Below are positions 21,966 to 34,002 of a DNA stretch of 64,000 bases, piece by piece. The notes under the pieces are model-generated. The model was not told the origin of the DNA. It made no database searches and worked only from the letters and a program-made list of their open reading frames with translations. How positions within the stretch are numbered: the first letter of the stretch is position 1; each line of letters starts with the position of its first letter. The stretch lies in NCBI RefSeq assembly GCF_003086295.3, contig NC_092046.1:100605363-100669362 (forward strand), in the 5' to 3' direction. A program made the position numbers and the translations under genes. Source of the stretch: Arachis hypogaea. Taxonomy: Eukaryota; Streptophyta; Magnoliopsida; Fabales; Fabaceae.

Positions 21966-24100
21966 TCACAGGTGTTCAGAGCATTGTTGGGACCTCCCAA
22001 CACCAAACTTAGAGTTTGGTTGTGGCCTCCCAACACCAAACTTAAAGTTTGACTGTGGGGGCTTTGGTTGACTCTGCAGGGAGAGAAGCTTTTCATGCTT
22101 ACTCTCCATGGTTACAGAAGGAGATCCTTGAGTCTTAAACACAAGGTTGTCCTTATTCAGTTGAAGGACCAGTTCTCCTCTGTCCACATCAATCACAGCT
22201 CTTGCTGTGGCTAGGAAGGGTCTTCCAAGGATGATGGACTCATCCTCTTCCTTCCCAGTGTCTAGGATTATGAAATCAGCGGGATGTAAAGGCCTTCAAC
22301 CTTTACTACCACCTCTTCTACTAGTCCATAAGCCTATTTTCTTGATTTATCCGCCATCTCTAATGAGATTCTGGCAGCTTGCACCTCAAAGATCCTAAGT
22401 TTCTCCATTACAGAGAGTGGCATTAAGTTTATTCCTGACCCCAGGTCACACAGAGCCTTCTCAAAGGTCATGGTGCCTATGTTACAGGGAATTAGGAATC
22501 TACCAGGATCCTATTTCTTTTGAGGTAATTTCTGCCTATCCAATGCATTTAGTTAATTGGTGAGCAAGGGAGGTTCATCTTCCCAAGTTTCATTACCAAA
22601 TAATTTGGCATTCAGCTTCATGATTACACCAAGGTACTTAGCAACTTGCTCTTCAGTAATGTCTTCATCTTCTTTAGAAGATGAATAGTCATCAGAGCTC
22701 ATGAAGGGTACAACCAAGTAAGGTAATGGCCTTGCACTCTCTTTTTGGATTCTCTTCTGTATTGCTTGGGAGAATACTAGGAGGGGTTTCAGTGACTCTT
22801 TTACTCAGTTGGCCCACTTGTGCCTCCAAATTTCTAATGGAGGACCTTGTTTCATTCATGAAACTTAAAGTGGCCTTAGATAGATCAGAGACTATATTTG
22901 CTAAGCTAGATGGATTCTACTCAGAATTCTCTGTCTGTTACTGAGTGGATGATGAAAAAGGCTTGCTGTTGCTAAACCTGTTTCTTCCACCATTATTAAA
23001 GCCTTGTTGAGGCTTTTGTTGATCCTTCCATGAGAAATCTGGATGATTTCTCTATGAGGGATTATAGGTATTCCCATAGGGTTCCCCCATGTAATTCACC
23101 TCTGCTATTGCAGGGTTCTTAGGATCATAAGCTTCTTCTTCAGAAGATGCCTCTTGAGTACTGTTGGATGTAGCTTGCAATCCATTCAGAATCTGAGAAA
23201 TCATATTGGCTTGGTGAGTTAATATTTTATTCTTAGCCAATATGGCATTCAGAGTATCAATTTCAAGAACTCCCTTCCTCTGAGGCGTCCCATTACTCAC
23301 AGGATTCCTTTCAGAAGTGTACATGAACTGGTTATTTGCAACCATGTCAATGAGTTCTTGAGCTTCTGCAGGCGTTTTCTTTAGGTGAATGGATCCACCT
23401 GCAGAATGGTCCTATGACATCTTAGATAATTCAGACAAACCATCATAGAATATATCCAGGATGGTCCATTCTGAAAGCATGTCAGAAGGACACTTTTTGG
23501 TCAGTTGCTTGTATCTCTCCTAAGCTTCATAGAGGGATTCACCTTCTTTCTGTTTGAAAGTTTGAACGTCCACTCTAAGCTTGCTAAGCTTTTGAAGAGG
23601 AAAGAACTTGGCTAAGAAAGTCGTGACCAGCTTATCCCAAGAGTTCAAGCTATCTTTAGGTTGAGAGTCCAACCATATTCTAGCTCTGTCTCTTACAGCA
23701 AACGAGAAAAGCATAAGCCTGTAAACCTCAGAGTCAACCCCATTGGTCTTAACAGTATCACAGATCTACAAGAATTCAGTTAAGAACTGAAAAGGATCTT
23801 CTGATGGAAGTCTATGAAACTTGCAGTTCTGTTGCATCAGAGAAACTAATTGAGGCTTTAGCTCAAAATTGTTTGCTCCAATGGCAGGGATGGAGATGCT
23901 TCTTCCATGTAAATTGGAATTTGGTGCAGTAAAGTCACCAAGCATCTTCCTTGCATTGTTATTATTTTTGGCCATGTCTCCTTCTTTTTCGAAAATTTCT
24001 ATAAGATTTTCTCCAGAGAGTTGTGCTTTAGCTTCCCTCAGCTTCCTCTTCAGAGTCCTTTCAGGTTCAGGATCAGCTTCAACAAGAATGTTCTTATCCT
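21966..24100 (-). pseudogene. A2 gag-protease remnant, gag start deleted
   Basis: Similar to B gag-protease. The ATG region is lost in a 128-bp deletion at about 24100, relative to A1 4413-4540. In-frame stops include 23766-23768 (CAG to TAG), 23520-23522 and 23052-23054 (TGG to TAG), and 23412-23414 (TTG to TAG, a transversion). The protease region keeps [13 protein letters not shown] near 22196-22240 but has stops, and a deletion near 22706 in the linker. Not functional. Confidence 0.8.
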
Positions 24101-25894
24101 TTTTAAGAAGAAGAGAAGTGTTAGTAGATAAATAAATAATTAGAAGGAGGTGAGAGAGAAGAATTTTCGAAAATAATTGAAAAGAAAAGAAAAATATTTT
24201 TGTTTTTAATTTAAAATTAAAGTTAAAATTTGAAAATTAAGAAAGGAAAATAAAATTAAATCAAATTAGAATTTAAAACAAATAGTTAATTAAAAAGGAA
24301 TTTTGAAAAAGAGGAAGGTGATTTTCGAAAATTTAAATAGAGAATTAGTTAGGTAGTTTTGAAAAAGATATGATTGAAATAGTAAACTTTTAAAATCAAA
24401 CAAAAAGTTAAGTAGTTAATAAAAAAAGATTTGAAAATCTAATTTTAAAAAGATAAGGGGTTAGAAAAGATTTTGAAATTGATTTTGGAAAAGATGTGAT
24501 TGACATTTATTTTGAAAAAGATTTGAAAAATAAATTTAAAAAGATTTGATTTTTGAAATCAAAGTTGATTACTTGACTAACAAGAAACTAAAAACATATG
24601 ATTCTAGAGTTTAAAGATTGAACCTTTCTTACTAGGCAAGTAACAAACATAAAAATTTTGAATCAATCACATTAATTGTTAGCATTAATTTCAAAAATAT
24701 GAAAAAGAAATAAGAAAAAGATTTTGCAAATAAATTTTGAAAATTTCGAGATTATGAAAGAAAAAAATGAAAAAGATTTGATTTTTGAAAAAGGTTTGAA
24801 AAAGATAGAATTTTTAAATTGAAAACTTGATTTGACTCATAAGAAACAATTAAATTTAAAAACTTTTTGACCAAATCAAACCAAATTTTCGAAAATTTAT
24901 GAGAGAATAAGGGAAAGATATTTTTTTATATTTTTTAATTTTTAATGAAGAAAGAGAAAAACAATGAAAAGACTCAAAACATGAGAATTCAAGATCAAAA
25001 TACACAATGCATGCAAGAACACTTTGAATGTCAAGATGAACACCAAGAACACTTTGAATGTCAAAATGAACATCAAGAACCTATTTTTGAAAATTTTTAA
25101 GAAAAGGAAAACATGCAAGACACCAAACTTTAAAATTTTTAATGTTGAGACACCAACAAATTGAAAATGCATATGAAAAACAAGAAAAGACACAAAATAA
25201 GAAATTTTAAAGATCAAACAAGAAGACTTACGAAGAACAACTTGAAGATCATGCAGAATGCAATGCATGAATTTTTGAAAAATGCAAGAAAGAGATAAAC
25301 ATGCAATTGACACCAAACTTAAAAACTGACACAAGACTCAAACAAGAAACATCAAATTATTTTTGATCTTATGATTTTAGAAAAAAAAAATTTTTTGGAT
25401 TTTTTCAAAAATTATTTTGAAAAGGAAAATAAGGATTTCAAAATTTTTAATAGGAATTCCAGGAATCTTGCAATGCTAGTCTAAAATTTCAGTCCAGGAA
25501 TCAGACATGGCTCACCAGCCAGCCAAGCTTTCATTAAAAGCTCTGGTCCAAAATACTAGACATGGCCAATGGCCATCCAAGCTTCAGCAGATACAAATCA
25601 AGCATATAACAGCTGATTAGATGGGAGTCCAAGGGCTCTTGTGATGATAAGTTGAAATCTCGGTCCAAAGGATTAGACATGGCTTCACAGCCAGCCAGAA
25701 TTGAACAGATCATCATGAAACTCTAGAATTCATTCTTAAAAATTTTGAAGCCATAGAATAATTTTATTTTTGAAAATTTTTTTTTCAAAATTTTTCGAAA
25801 ATAAAAAGAATAAAAAAAACAAAAACTTAAAATTAAAATAAAATTACCCAATCTGAGCAACAAGATAAACCGTCAGTTCTCCAAACTCAAACAA
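24101..25894 (-). other. A2 untranslated leader
   Basis: No gene. Same AT/purine-rich leader as A1, with GAATGTCAAGATGAACA repeats at about 25025-25075 and AGACATGGC repeats at 25500-25700. Confidence 0.7.
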
Positions 25895-25912
25895 TCCTCG
25901 GCAATGGCGCCA
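25895..25912 (-). promoter_or_regulatory. A2 primer-binding site, decayed
   Basis: TCCTCGGCAATGGCGCCA: 16 of 18 bases match tRNA-Asp, and both differences are C to T. Confidence 0.85.
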
Positions 25913-25918
25913 AAAACT

Positions 25919-27574
25919 TGGTGCGCAGAAATCGTGATCGTTCATTCCTTGGTAACGGCGCTAAAAACTTAATACACACGTTCATAATCTTAGTTCTTTG
26001 TCACAACTTCGCACAACTAACCAGCAAGTGCACTGGGTCGTCCAAGTAATAAACCTTACGTGAGTAAGGGTCGATCCCACGGAGATTGTCAGCTTGAAGC
26101 AAGCTATGGTCACCTTGCAAATCTCAGTCAGGCGGATTCAAATGGTTATGGTGAATTGATAATTAAAATATAATTAAAATATAGAATAGGATAGAGATAC
26201 TTATGTAATTCATTGGTGAGAATTTCGGATAAGCGTATAGAGATGCTTAGTTCCTTCTGAATCTCCACTTTCCTACTGCTACTGCTTTCTTCCAATCCTT
26301 CATACTCCTTTCCATGGCAAGCTTTATGTAGGGCATCACCGTTTTCAATGGCTACTTCCCGTCCTCTCAGTGAAAGTGGTGCAAGATGCGCTGTCACCGC
26401 ACAGCTAATCATCTGTCAGTTCTCGATCCTGCTGGAATCGGATTCAGTAATCCTTTTGCGTCTGTCACTACGTCCAGCACTGGCGAGTTTGAAGCTCGTC
26501 ACAGCCATCCCTTCCCAGATCCTCCTCAGAATACCGCAGACAAGGTTTAGACTTTCCGGATCTCAAGAATGGCCGCCAATAGTTCTAGCCTATACCACGA
26601 AGACTCTGATCTCACGATCAGAAAGCTAAGAAATATGCATTCAAGCTTGTTTGCATGTAGAACGGAAGTGTTTGTCAGGCACGCGTTCATAAGTGAGAAT
26701 GGTGATGAGCGTCACATAATCATCACATTCATCATGTTCTTGTTTACGAATGAATATCTTAGAGAAGAAATAGGCTTGAATTGAATAGAAAAACAGTAGT
26801 ACTTTGCATTAATTCATGAGGAACAGCAGAGCTCCACACCTTAATCTATGGTGTGTAGAAACTCTACCATTGAAAATACATAAGAACAAGGTCCAGGCAT
26901 GGCCGAATGGCCAGCCCCCATAAAGGTCTAAGATCGCATAGAACTAATCAAAGATCAGACGTTTAACATGATAGTAAAAAGTTCTATTTATACTAAATTA
27001 GTTACTAGGGTTACAGAAATGAGTAAATGATGCAGAAATCTACTTCCGGGCCCACTTGGTGTATGCTTGGGCTGAGCATTGAAGCTTTCTTGGAGTTGAA
27101 TGCCAGTTTATAACCTGTTTCTGGCGTTTAACCCTGCTTTGCAACCTGTTTCTGGCGTTTAACTCCAGAATAGGGCAGAGAGCTGGCGTTAAATGCCACT
27201 TTGCGTCGTCTAAACTCGGGCAAAGTATGGACTATTATATATTTCTGGAAAGCCCTGGATGTCTACTTTCCAATGCAATTGAGAGCGTGTCATTTGGACT
27301 CCTGTAGCTCCAGAAAATCTACTTTGAGTGCAGGGAGGTCAGAATCTAATAGCATCTGCAGTCCTTCTTCAACCTCTGAATCTGATTTTTGCTCAAGTCC
27401 CTCAATTTCAGCCAGAAAATACCTGAAATCACAGAAAAACATACAAACTTATAGTAAAGTCCAAAAATTTGATTTTTATTTAAAAAATAATAAAAATTTA
27501 TTAAAAACTAATCAAATCATACTAAAAACTATGTAAAAACAATGCCAAAAAGCGTATAAATTATCCGCTCATCA
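25919..27574 (-). repeat. A-type LTR, 5' LTR of A2
   Basis: 1656 bp. TGATGAGCGG terminus (element sense) at 27574, TATA box at 26984-26992, degenerate palindromes at 27093-27200, PBS-like sequence near 25947-25962. Its right flank is the broken edge of LTR G1, so the A complex inserted into G1. Confidence 0.9.
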
Positions 27575-28764
27575 GGAAGCTGGGCTCAAAGCAAATAAGG
27601 GGTTGCGTTCACAATCTGAACATAGCATTCAAAGAGTGAACGATAGGCAACAAGGCACACCGAATTGGCTCACCAACAAAAAGTGAACGCAACGTTCACT
27701 ACTCAAAACGGAGCGCTCCACTGGAGCTAGCACCCTGACCCATGCCACTTGAACCAAAGCCACCCAGATCCATTTTTCATTCAAGGCCAACTTTGAAAAG
27801 CCCACTCCAAGCTTTGATGACCAAAAGAGAAAGTGTATAAATAGGATCAAATTCAATTTGTAAAGGACCTTTTAGCTAATTTTTAGTTTTCATTTTTAAT
27901 TTTCATTTGTTTTGAATTTGGGAATTGGGATTAGATTTAATTTTCTTTCTGTTTTCATTTTCTTTCTTCTGCAACTTCTGCTTTCTGTTTTGGGTTTTTG
28001 AGTTGAGATTGAAGAGCTCCATTGATTTTTGATCTGAGAATCATCTTTGCTTTTCTTTCATATAGTTTTGGGAATTGGAGAATTGGATCTGTTTCTTCTG
28101 CTGATTTCATTTTCATTTCTTCAGCATTTTCTTTTCTGCTTGATCAAGGGAATAATTGAGATCTAGATCTGCTTTCTGATTTCATTGCTCTTCTTCGATT
28201 ATCAATTTCTCTTTTAGAATTTCATAATTGAGCTAAGTTTTCTTGCTTTTTATTTCTTCAAGCAATTTTCCATTTCTGTTTTGCTACTGAGCTGAATCTC
28301 TTCATCTCGCAGCTTTCAGATTCACTTCAATTTACATTTTCTAGTTAAATTTTAAATCCCATTACCCAAATCCCTTTTATTCTTCAAGCAATTTACATTT
28401 CCCAGTAATTTAGATTCCGCAATTTAAATTTCTTGCACTTTAAGTTTCAGTCATTTACTTTCTTGCAATTTAAGTTTCAACTCTTTTACTTTCTTGCTCT
28501 TTAAGTTTCTGCAATTTACTTTTTCAGCACCTTTAGATTCAGTCAATTTACCATCTGCACTTTTATTTACTTGAAATTTAGCTTCTGTTAATCAAGTTTC
28601 ACTCAAATTATCAAATATTCGCTTAACTAAAATCATCACCTAACTAAAATTGCTCAATCCATCAATCCCTGTGGGATCGACCTCAATCTTGTGAGTTATT
28701 ACTACTTGATGAGACTCGGTACACTTGCCGATGAGTTTTGTGTGGAATAATTTTTCCCTCATCA
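27575..28764 (+). repeat. G1: truncated LTR of family G
   Basis: Matches the distal part of the solo LTR G2 (30234-32223), including the AT-rich U5-like region and the CCCTCATCA end. The 5' part is cut off by the A complex. It contains GTGAACG/CGTTCAC inverted repeats near 27692 and 27633, the perfect palindrome GGAGCGCTCC at 27710-27719, and a TATA box at 27836-27845. Its right end abuts RT coding sequence of H, so it had inserted into H. Confidence 0.85.
27836..27845 (+). promoter_or_regulatory. LTR TATA box (G1)
   Basis: TATAAATAGG, just downstream of the GAACG/CGTTC palindromes. Confidence 0.6.
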
Positions 28765-29643
28765 CTTGTTTTGAATTGGGAAAAATGCCACTTTATGGTT
28801 ACAGAGGGGGTGGTTCTTGGCCACAAAATCTCAAAAAGAGGCATAGAGGTAGACAAGGCTAAGGTGGAGGTGATTGAAAAGTTACCCCCACCTTGCAATG
28901 TCAAGGCAGTTAGAAGTTTTCTAGGACATGCTGGCTTCTATAAGAGATTTATTAGAGACTTCTCCAAGGTTGCCAAACCTTTGAGGAACCTGCTTGTCTC
29001 TAATGTACCTTTTGTTTTTGATAAAGAATTCATGCTAGCCTTTGAAGAGCTTAAGAACAAACTCTCCTCTACACCTATCATAGCACCACCTAGCTGGGAT
29101 CTACCCTTTAAGTTGATGTGTGATGCATCCGACTTTGCTGTTGGTGCTGTTTTAGGACAGAGGAGGGACAAATTGATGCATGTTATTTACTATGCCAGCA
29201 AGGTCCTCAATGAGAATTAAAGGAACTATACCATTTCAGAGAAGGAATTACTTGCCATTGTCTTTGCTTTTGATAAGTTTAGATCATATCTTATTGGCTC
29301 CAAAGTAATTGTATTCACTGATCATGCAGCACTCAAATACTTGCTTACCAAACAAGAGTCCAAGCCCAGACTAATAAGGTGGATCTTGCTTCTCTAAGAG
29401 TTTGACATTGAAATTAAAGATAGGAGTGGAGCAGAGAACAAGGTGGTTGACCACCTCTCAAGGATCCCACAGGAAGAAGATGATGCACCCCAAATTGCAG
29501 TTAATGAGAGTTTCCTTGATGAGCAATTGATGATGATCCAAGAAGCTCTCTGGTTTGCGGACATAGCCAATCTCAAGGCTATTGGAGAACTACCAAGCAA
29601 CAACAACAAACACATGAAGAGGAAAGAACTACAGCCAAGGAAC
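28765..29643 (+). pseudogene. H: RT-RNase H fragment of an Athila-like element
   Basis: Starts mid-RT at the segment [15 protein letters not shown] and continues with the RT thumb [11 protein letters not shown]. RNase H follows with [40 protein letters not shown] and a VxDHLSR motif, then the first residues of the integrase linker. In-frame TAA stops at 29218-29220 and 29395-29397 both stand where CAA is expected. No RT fingers or palm, no gag and no integrase. The left edge is the G1 LTR and the right edge is F LTR sequence. It may be the internal remnant of the element whose 3' LTR is F. Confidence 0.82.
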
Positions 29644-30233
29644 TGGGCGTGGCACACCAGTTATGATTCCTAGAGGAGCATGTTTGAAGAAAATGAATGG
29701 GCGTGGCACGCCAGGATCTGGGCATGGCACACCAGTATAATTTTCCAGAAAGCAATGTTGAAGGCCACTAAAGGGGCTTGGCACGCCAAGCTGGGCGTGG
29801 CATGCTAGTTCATCACTCCAGCAGAGATCATCACCTGGGCGTGCCACTTGGTATCGAAGGCGTGGCATGCCAGCTTCAAATTGTCACTTTGGCGTGCCAC
29901 TTGAAGAGACAGGCGTGGCACGCCAAGCTGAAAAGTATCACAGTAAAGGGGCGTGCCACTTGAGTATCAAGGCGTGGCACGCCAGTACAAGATTCCAAAG
30001 AGCAACATTGAAGACCCAAAAGGCTGGGCGTGCCACTTGGTATAGAAGGCGTGGCACGCCAGCTTCAAATTGTCACTTTGGCGTGCCACTTGAAGAGCCA
30101 GGCGTGGCACGCCAAGCTGGAAAGAGCCACATTGAAGTGGGTGTGCCACTTGTGCATCAAGGCGTGGCATGCCAGTACAGGTTTCCAGAGAAAAGGTTGA
30201 AAGCCAAAAAGGCTAGGCGTGCCACTTGGTGCC
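29644..30233 (+). repeat. F LTR, first part: GGCGTGgCACGCC palindrome array
   Basis: Alternating GGCGTG-G-CACGCC palindromes and TGGCGTGCCACTTG units at about 35-40 bp. Interrupted at 30233 by solo LTR G2 and resumes at 32229. The exact LTR start is uncertain; TGGGCGTGGC at 29644 is the first repeat. Confidence 0.75.
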
Positions 30234-30539
30234 TGACAAGTCATCTTATGCTAGTTTTACAAGCATTTTTCATTAGTTTCATTAGGTTTTATGTACTTTT
30301 TTGAACAATAAGTAAGTGATTGGAGTGGATTTTCATGATTATCTTGAACCAATCAAACATCATGTATTTTACACAAAATCATAGGTTTTATGCTAGAATT
30401 AATTGATTTTATAAATGATGCAAAGATCTTGTGATTTTGGTGAGGCTTTGATGTATTTGTTTGGTTGATGATATGTAAAAAGATAAAGGAAAAAAAGCAG
30501 AAAGTACAAATTTAGCTCAAACAGAGGAAAGAAGAATTT

Positions 30540-31170
30540 TTGGCACACTTTGAAGTTTGAGCACGCTTTAGACCTTAGGCCACGCTTTTTAAAGTGTGGC
30601 CCATGACAAGAAAGCGTTGCGTTCAAAAGGGAGCAAATGGCCAGTACTAAAGTTGCAAACGGAGCGCTCAACCAAGGAACCAAACTCGCGCACCAAGACA
30701 TGCCCAAGAGGTAGCGTTCAAAGAAGTGAACGCTACATTCACTATCCTTCCTCTTTTTGTGACCATTAAACCAAGGGAATCTAGGCTCAAAGCAAAACAA
30801 AGGAGTAGTGCTCAAAAGTGTGCACGTAGTGTTCACTTTTGTGAACTTTATCGTGACACGAGGCCAAGCACCAAGGGAGCAAGGCCAGAGCTCAAAGGAT
30901 GGAATGTAGCGCTCGAAGAGGGAGCACCAAGGGAGCTGAGTGCGCATCAAGACAAGGAAGGGTAGCACTCAAAAATTTGAGCGTAGCGCTCCCTTTTGGC
31001 AACGTTTTCGTATTTCTCTTGGGAAGGAAGACTTAGCAATGGCTAGCGTTGGAGGAGTGAACGTAGCGTTCACTTATTGAATGCTATAGGCAAGGAGCAA
31101 TGCGTACGAGGGGAGCCACAAGAGTGAACGTAGCGTTCACAAAACCCAACTGAATGCTCCCCTGGGAGCT
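30540..31170. repeat. GAACG-TAG-CGTTC palindromes in G2 U3
   Basis: Many GTGAACG-TAG-CGTTCAC and GAGCGCTC-like short palindromes, including decayed GCGCTC and GCGTTCA pieces, in the 600 bp before the TATA box. Confidence 0.7.
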
Positions 31171-31279
31171 AACCACATATACCCTAACCCATTTAAACCA
31201 AAGCCACCCGGATCCACCTTTCTTCAAATCCAAAAATTAAAAGGCCCATTCCAAGATGTGAAGACCAAAATAGAAAGTG

Positions 31280-31289
31280 TATAAATAGG
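31280..31289 (+). promoter_or_regulatory. LTR TATA box (G2)
   Basis: TATAAATAGG, directly after the palindromic region. Confidence 0.6.
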
Positions 31290-32228
31290 AGTTAATTTGA
31301 TTTGTAAAGGACCTTTTTTAGCTCATTTTAGTTTTCTCACTTTTAAATTTTCATTTTGCTTTGAATTTGGGAATTGGGATTAGATCTAGTTTGCTTTCTG
31401 TCTTCATTTTCTTTCTTCTGCAACTTCTACCTTCTATTTTGGGTTTTGAATTGAGATTGAAGAACTCCATTGAATTTCTTGATCTGAGAATCATCTTTGC
31501 TTTTCTTTTATATAGTTCTGAGAATTGGAGAATTGGATCTGAATTTCCTTTGCTATTTTCATTTTCATTTCTTCTGCAATTCCTTTTTCTGATTGGTCAA
31601 GGGAGTAATTGAGATCTAGATTGCTTTCTGATCTTATTGCTCTTCTTCGATCTTCAATTTCTCGTTTAGAATTTCATAATTGAACTAAGTTTTCTTGCTG
31701 ATTTGTTTCTTGAAGCAATTTTCCATTTCTGTCTTAGCTACTGAGATCCAGATCTGAATCTGGATCTCATAGTTCTCTGACTTACTTCAATTTACATTTT
31801 CTAGTTCAATTCTGAATCCCAGAACTCGAATCCCTTTTATTCTTCAAGCAATTTACATTTCCCAGCAATTTATATTCAGCAATTTAAGTTTCTTGCATTT
31901 TAAGTTTCAGTCATTTACTTTTCTTGCAATTTAAGTTTCAGCTCTTTTACTTTCTTGCTCTTTAAGTTTCTGCAATTTACTTCTTCTGCACGTTAAGATT
32001 CAGCCAATTTACCTTCTCCCTTTTATTTACTTGCAATTTAGCTTCTGTTAATCAAGTTTCACTTAAATCATCAAATATTCGCTTAACTAAATTCATCCCC
32101 TAACTAAAATTGCTCAATCCATCAATACCTGTGGGATCGACCTCACTCTTGTGATTAATTACTACTTGATGCGACCCGATACACTTGCCGGTGAGTTTGT
32201 GTGGAATCATTTTTCCCTCATCAGTGTC

Positions 32229-33969
32229 GAAGGTGTGGAACGCCAGCTCTCAACTCTCACTTTGGCATGCCACTTGAAGGACCAGGCGTGGCACGCCAGC
32301 AACTGGACCAAGGCAAAATACTGGGTGTGGCATGCTAGACCTGGGCGTGGCACGCCAGTTGTATTTTCCAGAGAATGAGATAGGAGGCCAACCATATGGG
32401 CGTGCCACTTAGTATCGAAAGTGTAGCACGCCAGCTCTAGAATCTCACTTCAACGTGCCACTTGAGTCTCAGGCGTGGCACGCCAAGCATCACCAATCAA
32501 CCAAGAAGACCTGGGTGTGCCACTTGAGCTCTGGGCGTGGCACGCCAGCGAAGGAGCCAAACACACAAATGGGCGTGGCATGCCAGACCCTGGGTGTGCC
32601 ACACTAGTTCAGTTTTCCAAAGAGAAAGACCAAGCACACATAATGGGCATGGCACGCTAGACCCTGGACGTGCCACACTAGTTCAACTTTCTAGAAACAA
32701 GAAGAAGAGGAAGAAGGCCTGGGCATGCCACTTGAGGTCAAAGGCGTGGCACGCCAAGCCACACAAGTGCTTCAAGAACCCTGGGCGTGCCACTTGGCCT
32801 CGATGGCGTGGCACGCCAGGGGTGCCCATAAAGGAGGGCGTGCCACTTAAAGAGTTGGGCGTGGCACGCCAAGCCAGATTCAGAGCTGGGCGTGGCATGC
32901 CACTGAAGCGTCAGTCACACGTGAGCTGGAAGATCACGTTTATTGAGTTTCTTTTCCCTCCAAATTGTATTTTTCTTTTCACTTTTGTATTTTCTTTATT
33001 TTCTAGTGCTAGGAGTAGTATAAATAACCCCTAGAAGTACTAGGAAGGGGGTTAAGCAGTTGAGCTGTTAGCTATAGTTAGATTTACTTTTCACTTTATC
33101 ATCTCTTCCATCTCTTGGACTTTTCTCTAAGCTATGAGTAGATAAATTCCCTCTCATTGAGAGAGGGAGCTCTGTTGTACTTCATGGATTAATGATAGTG
33201 AATTTCTTCTTCTTCATTTTGTCTTTGATTTTCTAGAAGGAATTTCGTTTTAATGTTAGTGTTCAATTACCTTGGAAAAGGGATTGAATGCAAAATGGGT
33301 TTCATGGGAACCTTGGAAAAGGAAACATGAAACCATGCTAGAAATCCCTTCTCACACTTGAGTAGGATCTGGGTTTTAGTGTTTGAATATGGTAACATAT
33401 AATCCTCCTTCTACTTGGACCTATGATGATGTATGGTATAATCAGGGACCAAGCATATCTCTCTTCATGAGCAATTAGACCAAGGAATTAGCTATTGATC
33501 AAGATCTGAGAGATTGAGTCACAAAGGGATTGGGGCTCAATCAATCATGATTGCCAAAAGGTCAATGAGTTGCATGATGGAAGAGGATATGAGCTGGAAT
33601 TAATCCAAAGAGACAACATCTCCTGATCTCAATGAATTTCCCTATTCTTATCTTCCACTTTCTTTATAACTTTCTTTATATTCTGCAAATCCCCATTCCC
33701 ATTTACTTTTGAGTCATTTACATTTTGGCACTTTACATTATTGTCATTTCCGTTTCTACACTTTACTACTTATATTTACTTTTGAGTCATTTATGTTTCT
33801 GCCTATTTACAATTCTGCAACCACAACCTATTCTGCTTAAGCTTAACTAATTCATCAATCAATTAAAGTTGCTCAAATCTACCATTCTCTGTGGATACGA
33901 TCCCACTCCACTATGGGTTATTACTTGACGATAATTTTTGGTGCGCTTGCCAAAAGAAGGGATTCATCA
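32229..33969 (+). repeat. F LTR, second part
   Basis: More GGCGTGGCACGCC units (to about 32905), TATA box TATAAATAA at 33019-33027, AT-rich downstream region, and the end GATTCATCA at 33969. The distal part resembles the C LTR (GAGCTCTGTTGTA, ATTAAAGTTGCT, CTGTGG.ATACGA-type blocks). F and C are therefore related families with different palindrome arrays. Confidence 0.78.
33019..33027 (+). promoter_or_regulatory. LTR TATA box (F)
   Basis: TATAAATAA, about 115 bp after the last palindrome unit. Confidence 0.6.
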
Positions 33970-34002
33970 TTTTTATATGGGCTGTGAATTCCGGCCATCA
34001 GT

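Larger units (their letters stand above)
18700..25918 (-). mobile_element. A2: internal region of second non-autonomous element
   Basis: Complete internal region between two A-type LTRs, in the same orientation and closely similar to A1. Order on the minus strand: PBS, leader, gag, protease, array, aORF, polypurine stretch, hairpin. It differs from A1 by deletions, including 128 bp that remove the gag start and about 130 bp in the gag-protease linker. No RT, RNase H or integrase. Confidence 0.88.
30234..32223 (+). mobile_element. G2: solo LTR of family G, 1990 bp
   Basis: Starts TGACAAGTC and ends CCCTCATCA. Flanked by GTGCC (30229-30233) and GTGTC (32224-32228), a 5-bp target duplication with one transition. 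Removing it restores the F repeat pattern across the junction. No internal sequence, so it arose by LTR-LTR recombination. TATA box at 31280-31289. Confidence 0.88.

Noticed and set aside
27575..28764. Host promoter or gene in the AT-rich 27.6-28.8 kb stretch
   Set aside because: The same sequence recurs at about 31000-32223 as an LTR with target duplication.
29867..30304. ORF encoding repeated GVPLEETGVARQA-like peptides
   Set aside because: It is a read-through of the F palindrome array. Similar ORFs appear on both strands and in F at 32537-33034; no homologous domain.
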